From NCBI RefSeq assembly GCF_001982635.1, contig NZ_MKFI01000004.1, forward strand, positions 737,609-801,608: a DNA stretch of 64,000 nt, read 5' to 3'. This document shows, piece after piece, positions 40,791 to 50,004 of this stretch. The notes below the pieces were generated by a model. It was not told where the DNA came from. It searched no databases and saw only the letters and a program-made list of their open reading frames with translations. Each line of letters begins with the position of its first letter. Position 1 is the first letter of the stretch. The DNA is from Bradyrhizobium mercantei (GTDB lineage Bacteria > Pseudomonadota > Alphaproteobacteria > Rhizobiales > Xanthobacteraceae). A program made the position numbers and the translations under genes.

Positions 40791-41480
40791 GCGGTCGGAC
40801 AGGCTGCCGACGATCGACGCCCGGCGGGACAGCTCAATCCAGTTGCCATCGGGATCGAGGATCATGGAAATCCGCGCGACCTCGCCGAGCGTCACCGGCG
40901 CGAGGCCTTCGCGCACGCCTCTGGCGCGCAGCTCCTCATGCACCGCGTCGATATCGGCAACCTGCAACGTGATGTAGCGCCAGCCCCGCGCCTGCCGCGT
41001 TTGATCGACGCTTGCGGCGCGGTCTTCCCTGAGCAGGATCAGACTGTCGCCGAGGCGAAACGCCGGACCGCCCGACCATGATTGCTCGGCGAAGCCGAGG
41101 ACGTCGCCGTAGAACCTGCGATGCGCGGCAAGGTCGCGCACGGCCATCGCGACGGCGATCTGGGTGATGCCCTCGTGCCCGGGCCTCACCAGGCAAACGC
41201 CGTTGCCGTCGGGATCGGCCATGCGCTGCGGCGTTTCGACGCCCTCCCGCGCAACGATCAATTCGCGATAGCCGCTCGGCGCCGCATCGGGCAGCGGCTC
41301 GACATGATGATTGAGCTTGATGACCGAACCATGCGCGTCGTGCCGGTACTGCTTCTGCCCGCGCCGGACCGGCAGCACGTGATCGAAGCGAAGCCCGGCC
41401 TCCTGCTGCCAGAATTGCAGCATCGGCTCGAGATTGTTGGTGGAAAGGCCGACGTCGATCGCGTTCTTCGCCAGTTGCAT
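40788..41480 (-). CDS. VOC (glyoxalase/dioxygenase-like) protein
   Basis: 230 residues in two VOC modules. The first (NAIDVGLSTNNLEPMLQFWQQ, FDHVLPV, GNGVCLVRP) and the second (QIAVAMAVRDLAAHRRFYGD, DPDGNWIEL) each carry the expected beta-alpha-beta repeats; metal ligands cannot be fixed by eye. Could be a ring-cleaving, isomerase or glyoxalase-like enzyme. Third gene of a minus operon with a SnoaL-like and an unknown exported protein, all divergent from a LysR regulator. Stop codon falls in an intergenic palindrome. Confidence 0.9.
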   Translation of the reverse strand: MQLAKNAIDVGLSTNNLEPMLQFWQQEAGLRFDHVLPVRRGQKQYRHDAHGSVIKLNHHVEPLPDAAPSGYRELIVAREGVETPQRMADPDGNGVCLVRPGHEGITQIAVAMAVRDLAAHRRFYGDVLGFAEQSWSGGPAFRLGDSLILLREDRAASVDQTRQARGWRYITLQVADIDAVHEELRARGVREGLAPVTLGEVARISMILDPDGNWIELSRRASIVGSLSDR

Positions 41481-41519
41481 GTCCGGTCTCCTCAGCCGCC
41501 CTGCGCTCTCGCAGGCTGC

Positions 41520-41918
41520 TCAGTCCGGGAAGCGATCGCCAAACATCGGCAGGCCGCTACGCGACTGGGCGCGCGTCGCCTCATCCTGAATGACATCCCA
41601 GTGCTCGGCAAGGATATCACCCTCCATGCGCACGATATCGGCGACGACCCAGGCGGTCGGCAGGCCAATACCGCTGAACCGACCGTGCAGAATGACGAAG
41701 TCGCCGGTCGCCGCCGCAAGGTGGTTCTCGTAACGCAGCGTCGCGGGCAAGCCCCTGACCAGTTCGAACAGTCCTTCCCGGCCGGGCGGAATGTGCGCGC
41801 TGTGTTGGATGTAGCGCGGCGACCAGAGCTGCTCGGCGGCCGCGTATTCGCGCTTGTTGAACAAGGTATCGAATGCGTTCAGGACGATCCGGACGCGGTC
41901 TTCGGGCGGTACGCTCAT
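41520..41918 (-). CDS. SnoaL-like (NTF2 fold) protein
   Basis: 132 residues from ATG 41918 (AAGGAG at good spacing; ATG 41924 is too close). Motifs of the SnoaL-like polyketide cyclase family: ALDTLFNKREYAAAEQLWSP-like helix, YIQHSAHIPPGREGL, IVRMEGDILAEHWDVIQ. Usually a small-molecule isomerase/cyclase or hydratase. Operon with VOC gene. Confidence 0.9.
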   Translation of the reverse strand: MSVPPEDRVRIVLNAFDTLFNKREYAAAEQLWSPRYIQHSAHIPPGREGLFELVRGLPATLRYENHLAAATGDFVILHGRFSGIGLPTAWVVADIVRMEGDILAEHWDVIQDEATRAQSRSGLPMFGDRFPD

Positions 41919-41948
41919 GGTCATGCTCCTTGCCAGGGGAGGCTCGGG

Positions 41949-42617
41949 CTATTTCCGCAGCAGCGGGATCTGCAGATTGGTCGGCCGGTTCTGCTCGGTG
42001 TCGAAGCCGCGGCCGTCGACATTGCGGGCGCCCCAGAACAGGAGGTCGCCCCTGAGATAGACCAGATCGTATTCCATGAAGTTGGCGCCTTCCCTCAGCG
42101 CGAAGGGCGCAAACGATTTACCGAAGATGCTCTGCGGCGCGTGGACCGCCCACGGCGCGTAGCCGGCGGAGGCAACCGTGTTGAGGACATCGGCAAAACC
42201 TTGCGCCAGCGGCGTCACCTCATAGGCCTCGTCCGCGACGAAATCGACTTTCTGTGCGCCCGGTGCAATCGGATGCGCGCCCTGCCACTGCATGTGCCCG
42301 ACAATCCTGATCCGCGCCAGCGGCACCTTGCCAAGGGGATCGGCAGAGTTGACGACGACAAGCTCGAAGCGATCGGAGGATTGATAGGTGAAGGCGCGCT
42401 TCAAATAGAACGGTTTGATCGAGCCATCCGGATTCTTGCTCGGCCGGATCTCGGGCGCGATGCTTTCCCAATTTCCGGCAAGTGCCTGCTTGATCGTCGC
42501 GACATCGGTATCCATGGTGCTCGTCCTTGGTTGGGTGCCCGGAGATTGCGCGACGGCGCGGCCAAGCCCTGTCAGCATCAGCAGCGACAACAGCAACACT
42601 CCAGGACCTGTCCGCAT
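41949..42617 (-). CDS. Exported protein of unknown function
   Basis: 222 residues from ATG 42617 (GGAG about 7 bases upstream). Signal peptide GVLLLSLLMLTGLGRAVAQ. The body is a beta-rich domain with LAGNWESIAPEIRP, FYLKRAFTYQSSDRFELVV, FVADEAYEVTPLAQGFADVL and FALREGANFMEYDLVYLRGD. No family recognised. First gene of the operon with SnoaL and VOC, next to a divergent LysR regulator, so possibly a periplasmic component of the same small-molecule pathway. Confidence 0.82.
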   Translation of the reverse strand: MRTGPGVLLLSLLMLTGLGRAVAQSPGTQPRTSTMDTDVATIKQALAGNWESIAPEIRPSKNPDGSIKPFYLKRAFTYQSSDRFELVVVNSADPLGKVPLARIRIVGHMQWQGAHPIAPGAQKVDFVADEAYEVTPLAQGFADVLNTVASAGYAPWAVHAPQSIFGKSFAPFALREGANFMEYDLVYLRGDLLFWGARNVDGRGFDTEQNRPTNLQIPLLRK

Positions 42618-42790
42618 GCATCCGCTCCGGCTCGGCGATGCCCGGAGACCCTGCCTGCAAGGCAGAGCCCACATCGGGAACGTGCTTGGCTATAGACGGC
42701 GCTAGCCGGTGTGAAAAAGACTTTGTAGGCTGGCCCCATGCCTGCGAGAGATGGCAATGAAACCTGGCCCATTGTGATAGGGAGACCGTG

Positions 42791-43681
42791 ATGGAGCTCC
42801 GGCATCTGCGCTACTTCGTCGCCGTGGCCGATGCCGGCAGCCTGACCGTTGCCGCCGAACAGAAGCTCCACACCTCGCAACCATCGCTGAGCAGGCAGAT
42901 CCGCGATCTCGAGGAGGAAGTCGGCGTCCAGCTGTTGAACCGCGGCGCGCAGGGCATCGAGTTGACTGCGGCCGGCAAGGCGTTTCTCGATCATGCCCGC
43001 ATGGCGCTGTTGCAGGCGGAGGCCGCCAAGGAAGCCGCGCTGCGCGCTGCGCAGCCGCCGAAGCCCGTGTTCTCGCTCGGCTTCCTGTCGGGTGCCGAAA
43101 TCGATCTGCTGCCCGAGGTGAACCGCATCCTGCGCGAGGAGTTTCCCGGCATCGACATCCGCCTGTCGAGCGACTACTCGCCGTTACTCGCCAAGGCCTT
43201 GCTGCGACGCAGGCTCGATGCCGCCTTCATGCGGATGGAGGAGAGCATGGAGGATATCGCCTGCAAGCGCGTGCGCACCGATCCGTTGGTGTTCGTGTTT
43301 CCGCGCGACCATCGGCTGGCGGCGCAACTTGCTGTCGCGCCGGAAGACATCGCCAACGAGACGTTCTATTTGCCGTCCAAATCGGCACCGGCCGTGCGCC
43401 GCGTCGTGCTGGAGTATTTCAACCGCGCCGGCGTCGATCTGAGGCCGGAGCACGAGGTACATAATGTCGTGCACGCGATCTCGATGATCACCTCGACGCA
43501 TGCGGTGATGCTGCTGCCGGCCTACACGGCGCGTTACCTGCCCGACACCATCACCACCCGCCCGGTGCAGGGCGAGGCGCCGACGCTGGATCTCATGCTC
43601 GCCTATCACAAGGCCAACAAATCCCCGATCCTGAAGCACCTGCTATCGCGGGTCGGCCGGCTGGCCGCGGCACCGGCGTGA
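42791..43681 (+). CDS. LysR-family transcriptional regulator
   Basis: 296 residues from ATG 42791 (GTG 42788 is an alternative; GGGAG precedes both). HTH: LRHLRYFVAVADAGSLTVAA, SQPSLSRQIRDLEEEVGVQLL. The inducer-binding part resembles the aromatic-acid group (CatM/BenM-like): LPEVNRILREEFPGIDIRL, HAISMITSTHAVMLLP. Divergent from the SnoaL/VOC operon, so probably its regulator. Confidence 0.92.
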   Translation: MELRHLRYFVAVADAGSLTVAAEQKLHTSQPSLSRQIRDLEEEVGVQLLNRGAQGIELTAAGKAFLDHARMALLQAEAAKEAALRAAQPPKPVFSLGFLSGAEIDLLPEVNRILREEFPGIDIRLSSDYSPLLAKALLRRRLDAAFMRMEESMEDIACKRVRTDPLVFVFPRDHRLAAQLAVAPEDIANETFYLPSKSAPAVRRVVLEYFNRAGVDLRPEHEVHNVVHAISMITSTHAVMLLPAYTARYLPDTITTRPVQGEAPTLDLMLAYHKANKSPILKHLLSRVGRLAAAPA

Positions 43682-43706
43682 AACACTCAATCCAGTGAGG
43701 ACCGAC

Positions 43707-44270
43707 ATGCCGGCGAACCTCGTTCAGACCTTTCGCGCCTTTGCCTACAACAATGCCTGGGCCAATCATCGCCTGCTCACCGCCTGTGCCGGTCTCAGCC
43801 AGGCGGAGTTCGCGGCTGCGCGCACCGGGTTCTTCCCGAGCCTGCAGGCGACGCTGAACCACATCCATGTCATCGACCTGTTCTACGTCGATGCGCTCGA
43901 GGGCGGCTGGCTCGGGCCGAAGGCGTGGGCCAACGAAGTGCCCTACCCGTCGGTTGCCGCATTGAAGAGCGCGCAGCACGTGATCGACCAGCGCCTAATC
44001 GCGCACTGCGATGCGCTGACGCCTGAACGGCTCGATGAAGATGTCAAAGTCAATCGCGACACGTCGGTGCAGACCGAGCGGCGCGACCGCCTGTTGATGC
44101 ATCTGTTCCAGCACCAGATCCATCATCGCGGCCAGGCCCATGCGATGCTCTCGGAGACCACCGTCAAGCCGCCGCAGCTCGACGAATTCTTCTCGGCCGG
44201 CGAAGCGCCGCTCCGGGCCGCCGAGTTCAGCGAACTCGGCTGGAGCGAAGCAACCGTCTGGGGCGGCTGA
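43707..44270 (+). CDS. DinB-family protein
   Basis: 187 residues from ATG 43707 (GAGGA 5 bases upstream). Four-helix bundle with putative metal ligands: ATLNHIHVIDLFYVDAL, and MHLFQHQIHHRGQAHAMLSE (HxxxHxxH-like). Members are thiol-dependent S-transferases or of unknown role. 25 bp after LysR on the same strand, so it may be co-transcribed. Confidence 0.88.
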   Translation: MPANLVQTFRAFAYNNAWANHRLLTACAGLSQAEFAAARTGFFPSLQATLNHIHVIDLFYVDALEGGWLGPKAWANEVPYPSVAALKSAQHVIDQRLIAHCDALTPERLDEDVKVNRDTSVQTERRDRLLMHLFQHQIHHRGQAHAMLSETTVKPPQLDEFFSAGEAPLRAAEFSELGWSEATVWGG

Positions 44271-44387
44271 CTGCGCGCGGTTCCGCCCGCCATCGGACGG
44301 ATGGGGAGTGGTTCCCGAACCGGAACGAGGTCTTGAATACCGGCAGCTCCACGCTCACCTGTGGTGAAACGTGGGGAACTCTATCCA

Positions 44388-45116
44388 ATGCCTTTCGCCA
44401 ATCATCGGGGCCAGCGCATCCATTACACCGTCGAAGGATCCGGGCCGCTGATCGTGCTGCAGCACGGCCTGCTGCTCGACGCTGCGAGCTGGAAGCAATG
44501 CGGCGTGGTCGACGCGCTTGCCGATCGCTTTCGCGTCGTCTGCGTCGATTCGCTCGGACACGGCCTGAGCGACAAGCCTGCCGATCCGGCCCTCTATAAT
44601 CAGGCCCAGCGCGCCGGCGACGTCGTCGCGGTGATCGACGATCTCGGCGACGCGCGCGCCCATGTGGTGGGGCATTCGATGGGCGGCTGGGTCGCGGTCG
44701 GCGTCGCCCGGTTTTTCCCGGCGCGGCTGGCGTCGCTGGCGATCGGCGGCTGGGACTTTCTCAGCGGGTTGCCGCGCGGCAATGCCGGCCCGCTGACCTA
44801 TGGCGCCTTCATCACCTTTGCCCGCCGCACCGTGCCGGAGCTCGCCGAATGGGTGACGCCGGATCTCGAGGGCGGTGTGCGGGCCTGCTTCAATGCGCTC
44901 GGCCAGGTCGACGGCGCCAAGGACGCCGTGCTGTCCTCGCGCGTGCCGGTGCTGCTCTGGAACGGACAGGACGACGGACCGCACGCGCCGATGCAGCGCT
45001 TCGCCGCGGAGAACGGCCTGTATGCGATGTCGGTCCCCGGCGATCATCTCGGCGCGCTCTTGCAGCACGGCGCCGCGATCGGCCGCGGCATCGGCTCGTT
45101 CGTCGGGCGCGGCTAG
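44388..45116 (+). CDS. Alpha/beta-hydrolase
   Basis: 242 residues from ATG 44388 (GGGGAA upstream). IVLQHGLLLDAASW (oxyanion), VDSLGHGLSDKP, and the nucleophile elbow HVVGHSMGGWVAVG (Ser in GHSMG); C-terminal VLLWNGQDDG (Asp) and VPGDHLGA (His) complete the triad. Broad esterase/hydrolase family; substrate unknown. Confidence 0.92.
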   Translation: MPFANHRGQRIHYTVEGSGPLIVLQHGLLLDAASWKQCGVVDALADRFRVVCVDSLGHGLSDKPADPALYNQAQRAGDVVAVIDDLGDARAHVVGHSMGGWVAVGVARFFPARLASLAIGGWDFLSGLPRGNAGPLTYGAFITFARRTVPELAEWVTPDLEGGVRACFNALGQVDGAKDAVLSSRVPVLLWNGQDDGPHAPMQRFAAENGLYAMSVPGDHLGALLQHGAAIGRGIGSFVGRG

Positions 45117-45330
45117 AGCGGCGCACACTCCAGGCACGCGAGACGGCGGCTTCCCCGGCCGAGACGCCGGGATGGCAAATTCCGGTTAACTGCCCTGCGC
45201 GGTTCTCATGCGCGCGCAGGGGGAAAAGCGATCCAGAACGCGCCAGGACACTTGGGGCTTGCACGGGATGATGTAGGATAGCGGCACGACCTTTACCGGC
45301 GACGATGCCGGCCGACCCTGGGACCGCTTG

Positions 45331-46092
45331 ATGACCGCGCATGTCATAGTGACCGACGAAGCCGCCACGCGCGTGATCCGGTTGCGCAGGCCTGAGAAGA
45401 AGAACGCAATCACCCAGGAGATGTTTCGCTCGATCAGCGATGCGATCGACAAGGCGCAGAACAACCCGAAGATCCGCTGCCTGATCATCACCGGCGGCTC
45501 CGGCGTGTTCACTGCGGGGAACGACATCGAGGACCTGCTCGCGCAGGGCACCTCGACCGGCGAGACGCCGGCCGCCTCCGACCTGGTCAAGTTCCTGTAT
45601 TCGCTGGCCCACAATGTGAAGCCGATCATCGCCGCCGTCGACGGCGTCGCGATGGGCATCGGCACCACCATGCTGTTTCATTGCGACTATGTGCTGGCCA
45701 GCAAGACCGCGCTGTTCTCGACGCCGTTCTCCAATTTCGGCCTGGTGCCGGAAGGCGCCTCCAGCCTGCTGATGCCACGCATGATGGGCCACCAGCGCGC
45801 CTTCGCGATGCTGGTGATGGGCCGCACCATGTCGGCCGACGACGCCCGCGTCGCCGGCTTCGTCAACACCGTGGTGGCGCCGGGACATGCCGAGGTCGAG
45901 GCGCACAAGGTGGCGCGCGAGATCTGCGCGCTGCCGGCCGAGGCGGTAGCAATCTCGCGGCGCCTGATCCGGCTGCCGCCGGAGGACGTCACCCGCCGCA
46001 TCGAGCAGGAGAACCATCTGTTCAGCGAGCGGATGCGCTCCAAGGAGGCGATCGACGCCTTCAGGGCCTTCATGGCGCGCACGAAGGATTGA
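45331..46092 (+). CDS. Enoyl-CoA hydratase/isomerase family protein
   Basis: 253 residues from ATG 45331; the TTG before it is less likely. Crotonase fold: VIRLRRPEKKNAIT, RCLIITGGSGVFTAGNDIED (oxyanion), IIAAVDGVAMGIGTTMLFHCDY, FSNFGLVPEGASSLLMP. Conserved Glu at PEG fits a hydratase/isomerase. Acts on acyl-CoA in beta-oxidation or aromatic pathways. Stands alone. Confidence 0.92.
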   Translation: MTAHVIVTDEAATRVIRLRRPEKKNAITQEMFRSISDAIDKAQNNPKIRCLIITGGSGVFTAGNDIEDLLAQGTSTGETPAASDLVKFLYSLAHNVKPIIAAVDGVAMGIGTTMLFHCDYVLASKTALFSTPFSNFGLVPEGASSLLMPRMMGHQRAFAMLVMGRTMSADDARVAGFVNTVVAPGHAEVEAHKVAREICALPAEAVAISRRLIRLPPEDVTRRIEQENHLFSERMRSKEAIDAFRAFMARTKD

Positions 46093-46187
46093 AGCGAAGC
46101 GTCGGGATTGAAACGAAGCGTCGCAAAATTGTAGTGGCGTCGCGCCATGATCGTGTGTTCCATGATTGTGTAAGCCTTGGACAGGTC

Positions 46188-47858
46188 ATGAGACAGCCCC
46201 GCCTTACGCCACTCGCCGCGCTGTGCGCGCTTGGCCTCGCCGCAACTGGCCCCTGCCTGGCGCAGGACACCGCGCCGGTCGACTTGCGCATTCTCGCGAT
46301 CAACGATTTCCACGGCTATCTGCGGCCGCCGCCGGGCGGCATCCGCATCACCGATCCTGCCGATGCGGCCAAGAAGATCATGGTGCCGGCCGGCGGCGCC
46401 GAGCGCGTGGCCACTGTCGTCAAGCAGCTGCGCGAAGGCCACAAGAACAACATCTTCGTTGCGGCCGGCGATTTGATCGGCGCGAGCCCGTTTTTGTCGG
46501 CGATGTTCCATGACGAGCCGACCATCGAGTCGCTGTCGATGATGGGGCTTGCGATCTCATCGGTCGGCAATCACGAATTCGACGAGGGCAAGGACGAGCT
46601 GCTGCGGATGCAGAATGGCGGCTGCCACCCGGTCGACAAGTGCCAGGGGCCGCATCCCTTCCTAGGGGCCAAATTCCGCTATCTCGCCGCCTCCACGATC
46701 GACAAGGCGACCGGCAAGCCGGTGTTTCCGCCCTACGAGATCAAGGAATTCGACGGCATTCCGGTGGCCTTCATCGGGCTGACGCTGAAAAACACCCCGA
46801 ACCTGGTGTCGCCGGCCGGCGTGGCCAGCCTCGACTTCCGCGACGAGGCGCAGACCGTCAATGCGCTGATCCCCGAATTGAAGGCAAAGGGTGTCGAGGC
46901 GATCGTGGTCCTGATCCACGAAGGCGGCTTTCCAACCGGCGATTACAATGAGTGTCCGGGGATTTCCGGACCGATCGTCGACATCGTCAAGAAGTTCGAC
47001 AAGGCGGTGGACGTCGTGATCTCCGGCCACACCCATCAGGCCTATGTCTGCGAGATCGACGGACGTCTCGTCACTTCAGGCGACAAATACGGCACGCTGG
47101 TCACCGCGATCGATCTCAAGCTCGATCCGAAGACCCATGACGTGATCAGCGCCAAGGCCGACAACACCATCGTGAAGATCGCCGGTACTGCCAAGGATCC
47201 CGAGCAGAGCGCGCTCTTGGAATCCTACGACCGGCTGGCCGCGCCGATCGCCAACCGCGCGGCGGGCTCGGTCACGGAAACATTGTCGCGCACGCCCGGC
47301 GAGACCGGCGAAAGCGTGCTCGGCGATATCGTCGCCGACGCGCAGCTCGCTGCGACCGCCTCGGAGCCGAATGGCGGCGCGGTGATCGCCTTCACCAATC
47401 CCGGCGGCGTGCGCACCGACATCGTCAAGCGCGAGGACGGCGCGGTCACCTATGCCGACATCTTCGCAAGCCAGCCGTTCCGCAACCAGCTCGTGACGAT
47501 GACGCTGACCGGCAAACAGGTCAAGGACGCGCTGGAGCAGCAATGGGCCGACCCGAAGCGGCCGCGCGCCCTGCAAGTCTCGAAGGGCTTCGCCTATGCG
47601 TGGGATGCGAGCAAGGGTGACGGCGCGCGCATCATCGCCGCGAGGATGTCGCTCGACGGCAAGCCGATCGACCCGGCCGCGAGCTACCGCGTCACCGTAA
47701 ACAATTATCTCGCCGAGGGCGGCGACGGCTTCACCGTGTTCAAGGAAGGAACAGCGCAGCAGTTCGGCATCTACGACGTCGATGCGCTCTATGCCTACTT
47801 CAAGGCCAACAGCCCGGTCGGCCCGGCGGCCGGAAAGCGGATCGAGCGGATCAATTGA
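46188..47858 (+). CDS. Secreted bifunctional UDP-sugar hydrolase / 5'-nucleotidase family
   Basis: 556 residues from ATG 46188; longer frames upstream are shadows of the enoyl-CoA hydratase gene. Signal peptide (LTPLAALCALGLAATGPCLA). Metallophosphatase core: LAINDFHGYL, VAAGDLIGASPFLS, SVGNHEFDEG, VLIHEGG, VISGHTHQAYV, giving a complete two-metal site. C-terminal 5'-nucleotidase domain: ESVLGDIVADAQLAATAS, ITFTNPGGVR-like AFTNPGGVRTD, YADIFASQPFRNQLVTM, YLAEGGDGFTVF. Recovers nucleosides and phosphate in the periplasm. Cysteines suggest a disulfide. Confidence 0.93.
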   Translation: MRQPRLTPLAALCALGLAATGPCLAQDTAPVDLRILAINDFHGYLRPPPGGIRITDPADAAKKIMVPAGGAERVATVVKQLREGHKNNIFVAAGDLIGASPFLSAMFHDEPTIESLSMMGLAISSVGNHEFDEGKDELLRMQNGGCHPVDKCQGPHPFLGAKFRYLAASTIDKATGKPVFPPYEIKEFDGIPVAFIGLTLKNTPNLVSPAGVASLDFRDEAQTVNALIPELKAKGVEAIVVLIHEGGFPTGDYNECPGISGPIVDIVKKFDKAVDVVISGHTHQAYVCEIDGRLVTSGDKYGTLVTAIDLKLDPKTHDVISAKADNTIVKIAGTAKDPEQSALLESYDRLAAPIANRAAGSVTETLSRTPGETGESVLGDIVADAQLAATASEPNGGAVIAFTNPGGVRTDIVKREDGAVTYADIFASQPFRNQLVTMTLTGKQVKDALEQQWADPKRPRALQVSKGFAYAWDASKGDGARIIAARMSLDGKPIDPAASYRVTVNNYLAEGGDGFTVFKEGTAQQFGIYDVDALYAYFKANSPVGPAAGKRIERIN

Positions 47859-47877
47859 TACTCCGCTTCTGTTCCCT

Positions 47878-47999
47878 CGTCATTGCGAGCCAACGGGTCG
47901 GCGCAAAGCGCCGCCCGATGACAGGCTCCGCGAAGCAATCCATCGGTCCGCGTACGCGGTTACATGGATTGCTTCGTCGCTTCGCTCCTCGCAATGACG
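47878..47999. repeat. Dispersed intergenic palindromic element
   Basis: 122 bp. Ends are the complements CGTCATTGCGAG and CTCGCAATGACG, with inner paired arms GCGAAGCAATCCAT and ATGGATTGCTTCG. Elements of this form are frequent in Bradyrhizobium intergenic DNA. It follows the nucleotidase stop and precedes no promoter that I can see. Confidence 0.85.
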
Positions 48000-48143
48000 T
48001 GGAATGAGCTGGACTTTTGGCTCCTCGAACGGCCGCCGTCCCGAAAAGGTGAGGACCGGCTTGTAGCGGGGCCTTTCCGGTAGGCCGGTAACCGCCTACA
48101 TTAGGCCCTCCTCGCACGCGCCTCCATTGCGCCGGGAAATTGC

Positions 48144-49070
48144 ATGACACTGCTTCTGACGCACACCGCCTGCCTCGACCATCTGACCCCTCCCGGACAT
48201 CCCGAACGCCCCGACCGGCTGCGTGCGGTCGCCGAGGTGCTGGGTCAGGATCGCTTCAAGGCGCTGGTGCGCGACCTCGCGCCGGAGGGTGACCTCGACA
48301 CCGTGCTGCTCTGTCACGGCGAGCACTATGTCGGCGAGCTGCGCCACATCGCGCCGACCTCGGGCATGATCTATATCGACGGCGACACCTCGATGTCGCC
48401 GGGCACCTGGGAGGCTGTGATGCGCGGCGTCGGCGGCGCGGTGGCGGCCACGGATGCGGTGATGGAGGGCAAGCACCAGAACGCCTTCGTCGCGGTCCGC
48501 CCGCCCGGCCATCACGCCGAGAAATCGACGCCGATGGGCTTCTGCTTCTTCGACAATGTCGCGATCGCCGCGCGCCACGCGCAGCGCAAATACGGCATCA
48601 AGCGCGCCGCGATCATCGATTTCGACGTCCACCACGGCAACGGCACCCAGGATATCTTCTGGGCCGATCCGACCGTGATGTACTGCTCCACGCACCAGAT
48701 GCCGCTGTTTCCCGGCACCGGAGCTTCGGGCGAGCGTGGCGAGCACGACACCGTCGTCAACGCGCCGCTGGCGCCCGGCGACGGCGGCGCCAAGTTCCGC
48801 TCCGCCTTCGAGAACCTGATCCTGCCGCAGCTCGAGAAGTTTTCTCCCGAACTCGTCGTCATCTCGGCGGGCTTCGACGCGCATCACCGCGATCCCTTGG
48901 CCTCGATCAACCTCACCGGCGAGGACTTCGGCTGGGTCACGCGCAAGCTGATGGATCTCGCCGACAGGAGCGCCGGCGGCCGGGTCGTCTCCGTCCTGGA
49001 GGGCGGCTACGACCTCGAGGGCCTGAAAGAGTCGGTGGCATCTCACGTCACCGCATTGATGGGCGCCTGA
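48144..49070 (+). CDS. Histone deacetylase-like amidohydrolase (AcuC/HDAC superfamily)
   Basis: 308 residues. Zinc hydrolase of acetylpolyamines, small acyl-amides or acetyl-lysines. Motifs: PGHPERPDRLRAV, VRPPGHHAEKSTPMGFCFFD (active His pair), IDFDVHHGNGTQDIFW (metal Asp and His), YCSTHQMPLFPGTG, SAGFDAHHRDPL (metal Asp) and VLEGGYDLEGL. Complete active site. Start ATG 48144 with GGGAAAT. Same strand as xseB, which begins 128 bp after its stop. Confidence 0.93.
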   Translation: MTLLLTHTACLDHLTPPGHPERPDRLRAVAEVLGQDRFKALVRDLAPEGDLDTVLLCHGEHYVGELRHIAPTSGMIYIDGDTSMSPGTWEAVMRGVGGAVAATDAVMEGKHQNAFVAVRPPGHHAEKSTPMGFCFFDNVAIAARHAQRKYGIKRAAIIDFDVHHGNGTQDIFWADPTVMYCSTHQMPLFPGTGASGERGEHDTVVNAPLAPGDGGAKFRSAFENLILPQLEKFSPELVVISAGFDAHHRDPLASINLTGEDFGWVTRKLMDLADRSAGGRVVSVLEGGYDLEGLKESVASHVTALMGA

Positions 49071-49198
49071 ATCCCCGCCACAATACCCCCGCAAAAATTC
49101 GATTGATTCTGCGCCGGGGCGAGCATGGCCTGCGACAGGTCATGTTTGGACGACAAGATCAGGTTGCGATCTGATCCACGCAATCGGGAACGCAAAGA

Positions 49199-49450
49199 AT
49201 GGCCGAAAACACTCAAGCCGACGTCAAGAAGCTGACCTTTGAACGCGCGATCGAGGAACTCGAATCGATCGTCAAGCGGCTCGAGGACGGCAAGGTGCCG
49301 CTTGAGGAATCGGTCGCGATCTACGAACGCGGCGAGGCGCTGAAGCGGCGCTGCGAGGAATTGCTGCGTCAGGCCGAAGCCCGGGTCGACAAGATCACCA
49401 CCGACGCCTCCGGCCAGCCGAACGGCACCGAGCCGCTCGACGTTCAGTAA
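49199..49450 (+). CDS. xseB: Exodeoxyribonuclease VII small subunit
   Basis: 83-residue helical subunit of the single-strand nuclease. Typical LTFERAIEELESIVKRLEDG, VPLEESVAIYERGEALKRRC and EELLRQAEARVDKI blocks. The XseA gene is not in the window. Upstream of dxs, as in other alphaproteobacteria, with a long gap. Confidence 0.95.
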   Translation: MAENTQADVKKLTFERAIEELESIVKRLEDGKVPLEESVAIYERGEALKRRCEELLRQAEARVDKITTDASGQPNGTEPLDVQ

Positions 49451-49539
49451 CGCCGCCGGGCGCGCCGACCACCTCGATCATGCGACAGAATGTCCGCCAG
49501 GGTGGACGATTGTTGCTGCGCATTTCCGACGATCCACCA

Positions 49540-49560
49540 CGCCGCGGGGCGCCCGCGGCG
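49540..49560. terminator. Perfect 9-bp GC-rich hairpin after xseB
   Basis: CGCCGCGGG / CCCGCGGCG around a GCG loop, about 90 bp after the xseB stop. No T tract follows, so termination is a guess. Confidence 0.4.
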
Positions 49561-50004
49561 GCCGGGTGCCGCTGCGAATCAGGCCGATCCGGACCGGCCG
49601 GCTGCCGCTAAAATAGCCAGATCGGAACCCGGCTCGGGCTCCAACCATTGAAAAGTCTAGGTTTTTCAAGGCAACGCATAGGAACCCTGCGCGCCCTATC
49701 GGGTTGGCTTTGGTTACGGCTTTGGTGTAATGCTTCCAGTTCTATGGGCATTTGAGGGTGGCGGGCGGCCCGAATTATTCGGGCGGCATGCACCTCAAAT
49801 GGTTCGACAAAACTGAACCGGGACGGGTGAAGAGCGACCAAGGTGATGCGTATCACGTGGTCCAATCCGGAGTGAATCTACGCTTACAACCAGGCACGGT
49901 CTGCCGGGGGGGCACCCGATGTCTGGCATTCGCTGCGCGATGTGCGCGCCAACCCATCTCGCGTCGGGCGGTTCGTTCCGACAGGCAAAAATTGGAAATT
50001 CGCT
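49561..50004. other. Upstream region of dxs
   Basis: No supported gene. At about 49648-49670 a small inverted repeat pairs TTGAAAA with TTTTCAA. Between 49690 and 49740 is a GT-rich stretch. The frame 49752-50018 has no ribosome site or motif. A promoter for dxs should lie here but I could not place it. No riboswitch was recognised. Confidence 0.4.

Noticed and set aside
45681..46187. Upstream extension of the 5'-nucleotidase frame
   Set aside because: It runs inside the enoyl-CoA hydratase gene, whereas the signal peptide begins at ATG 46188.
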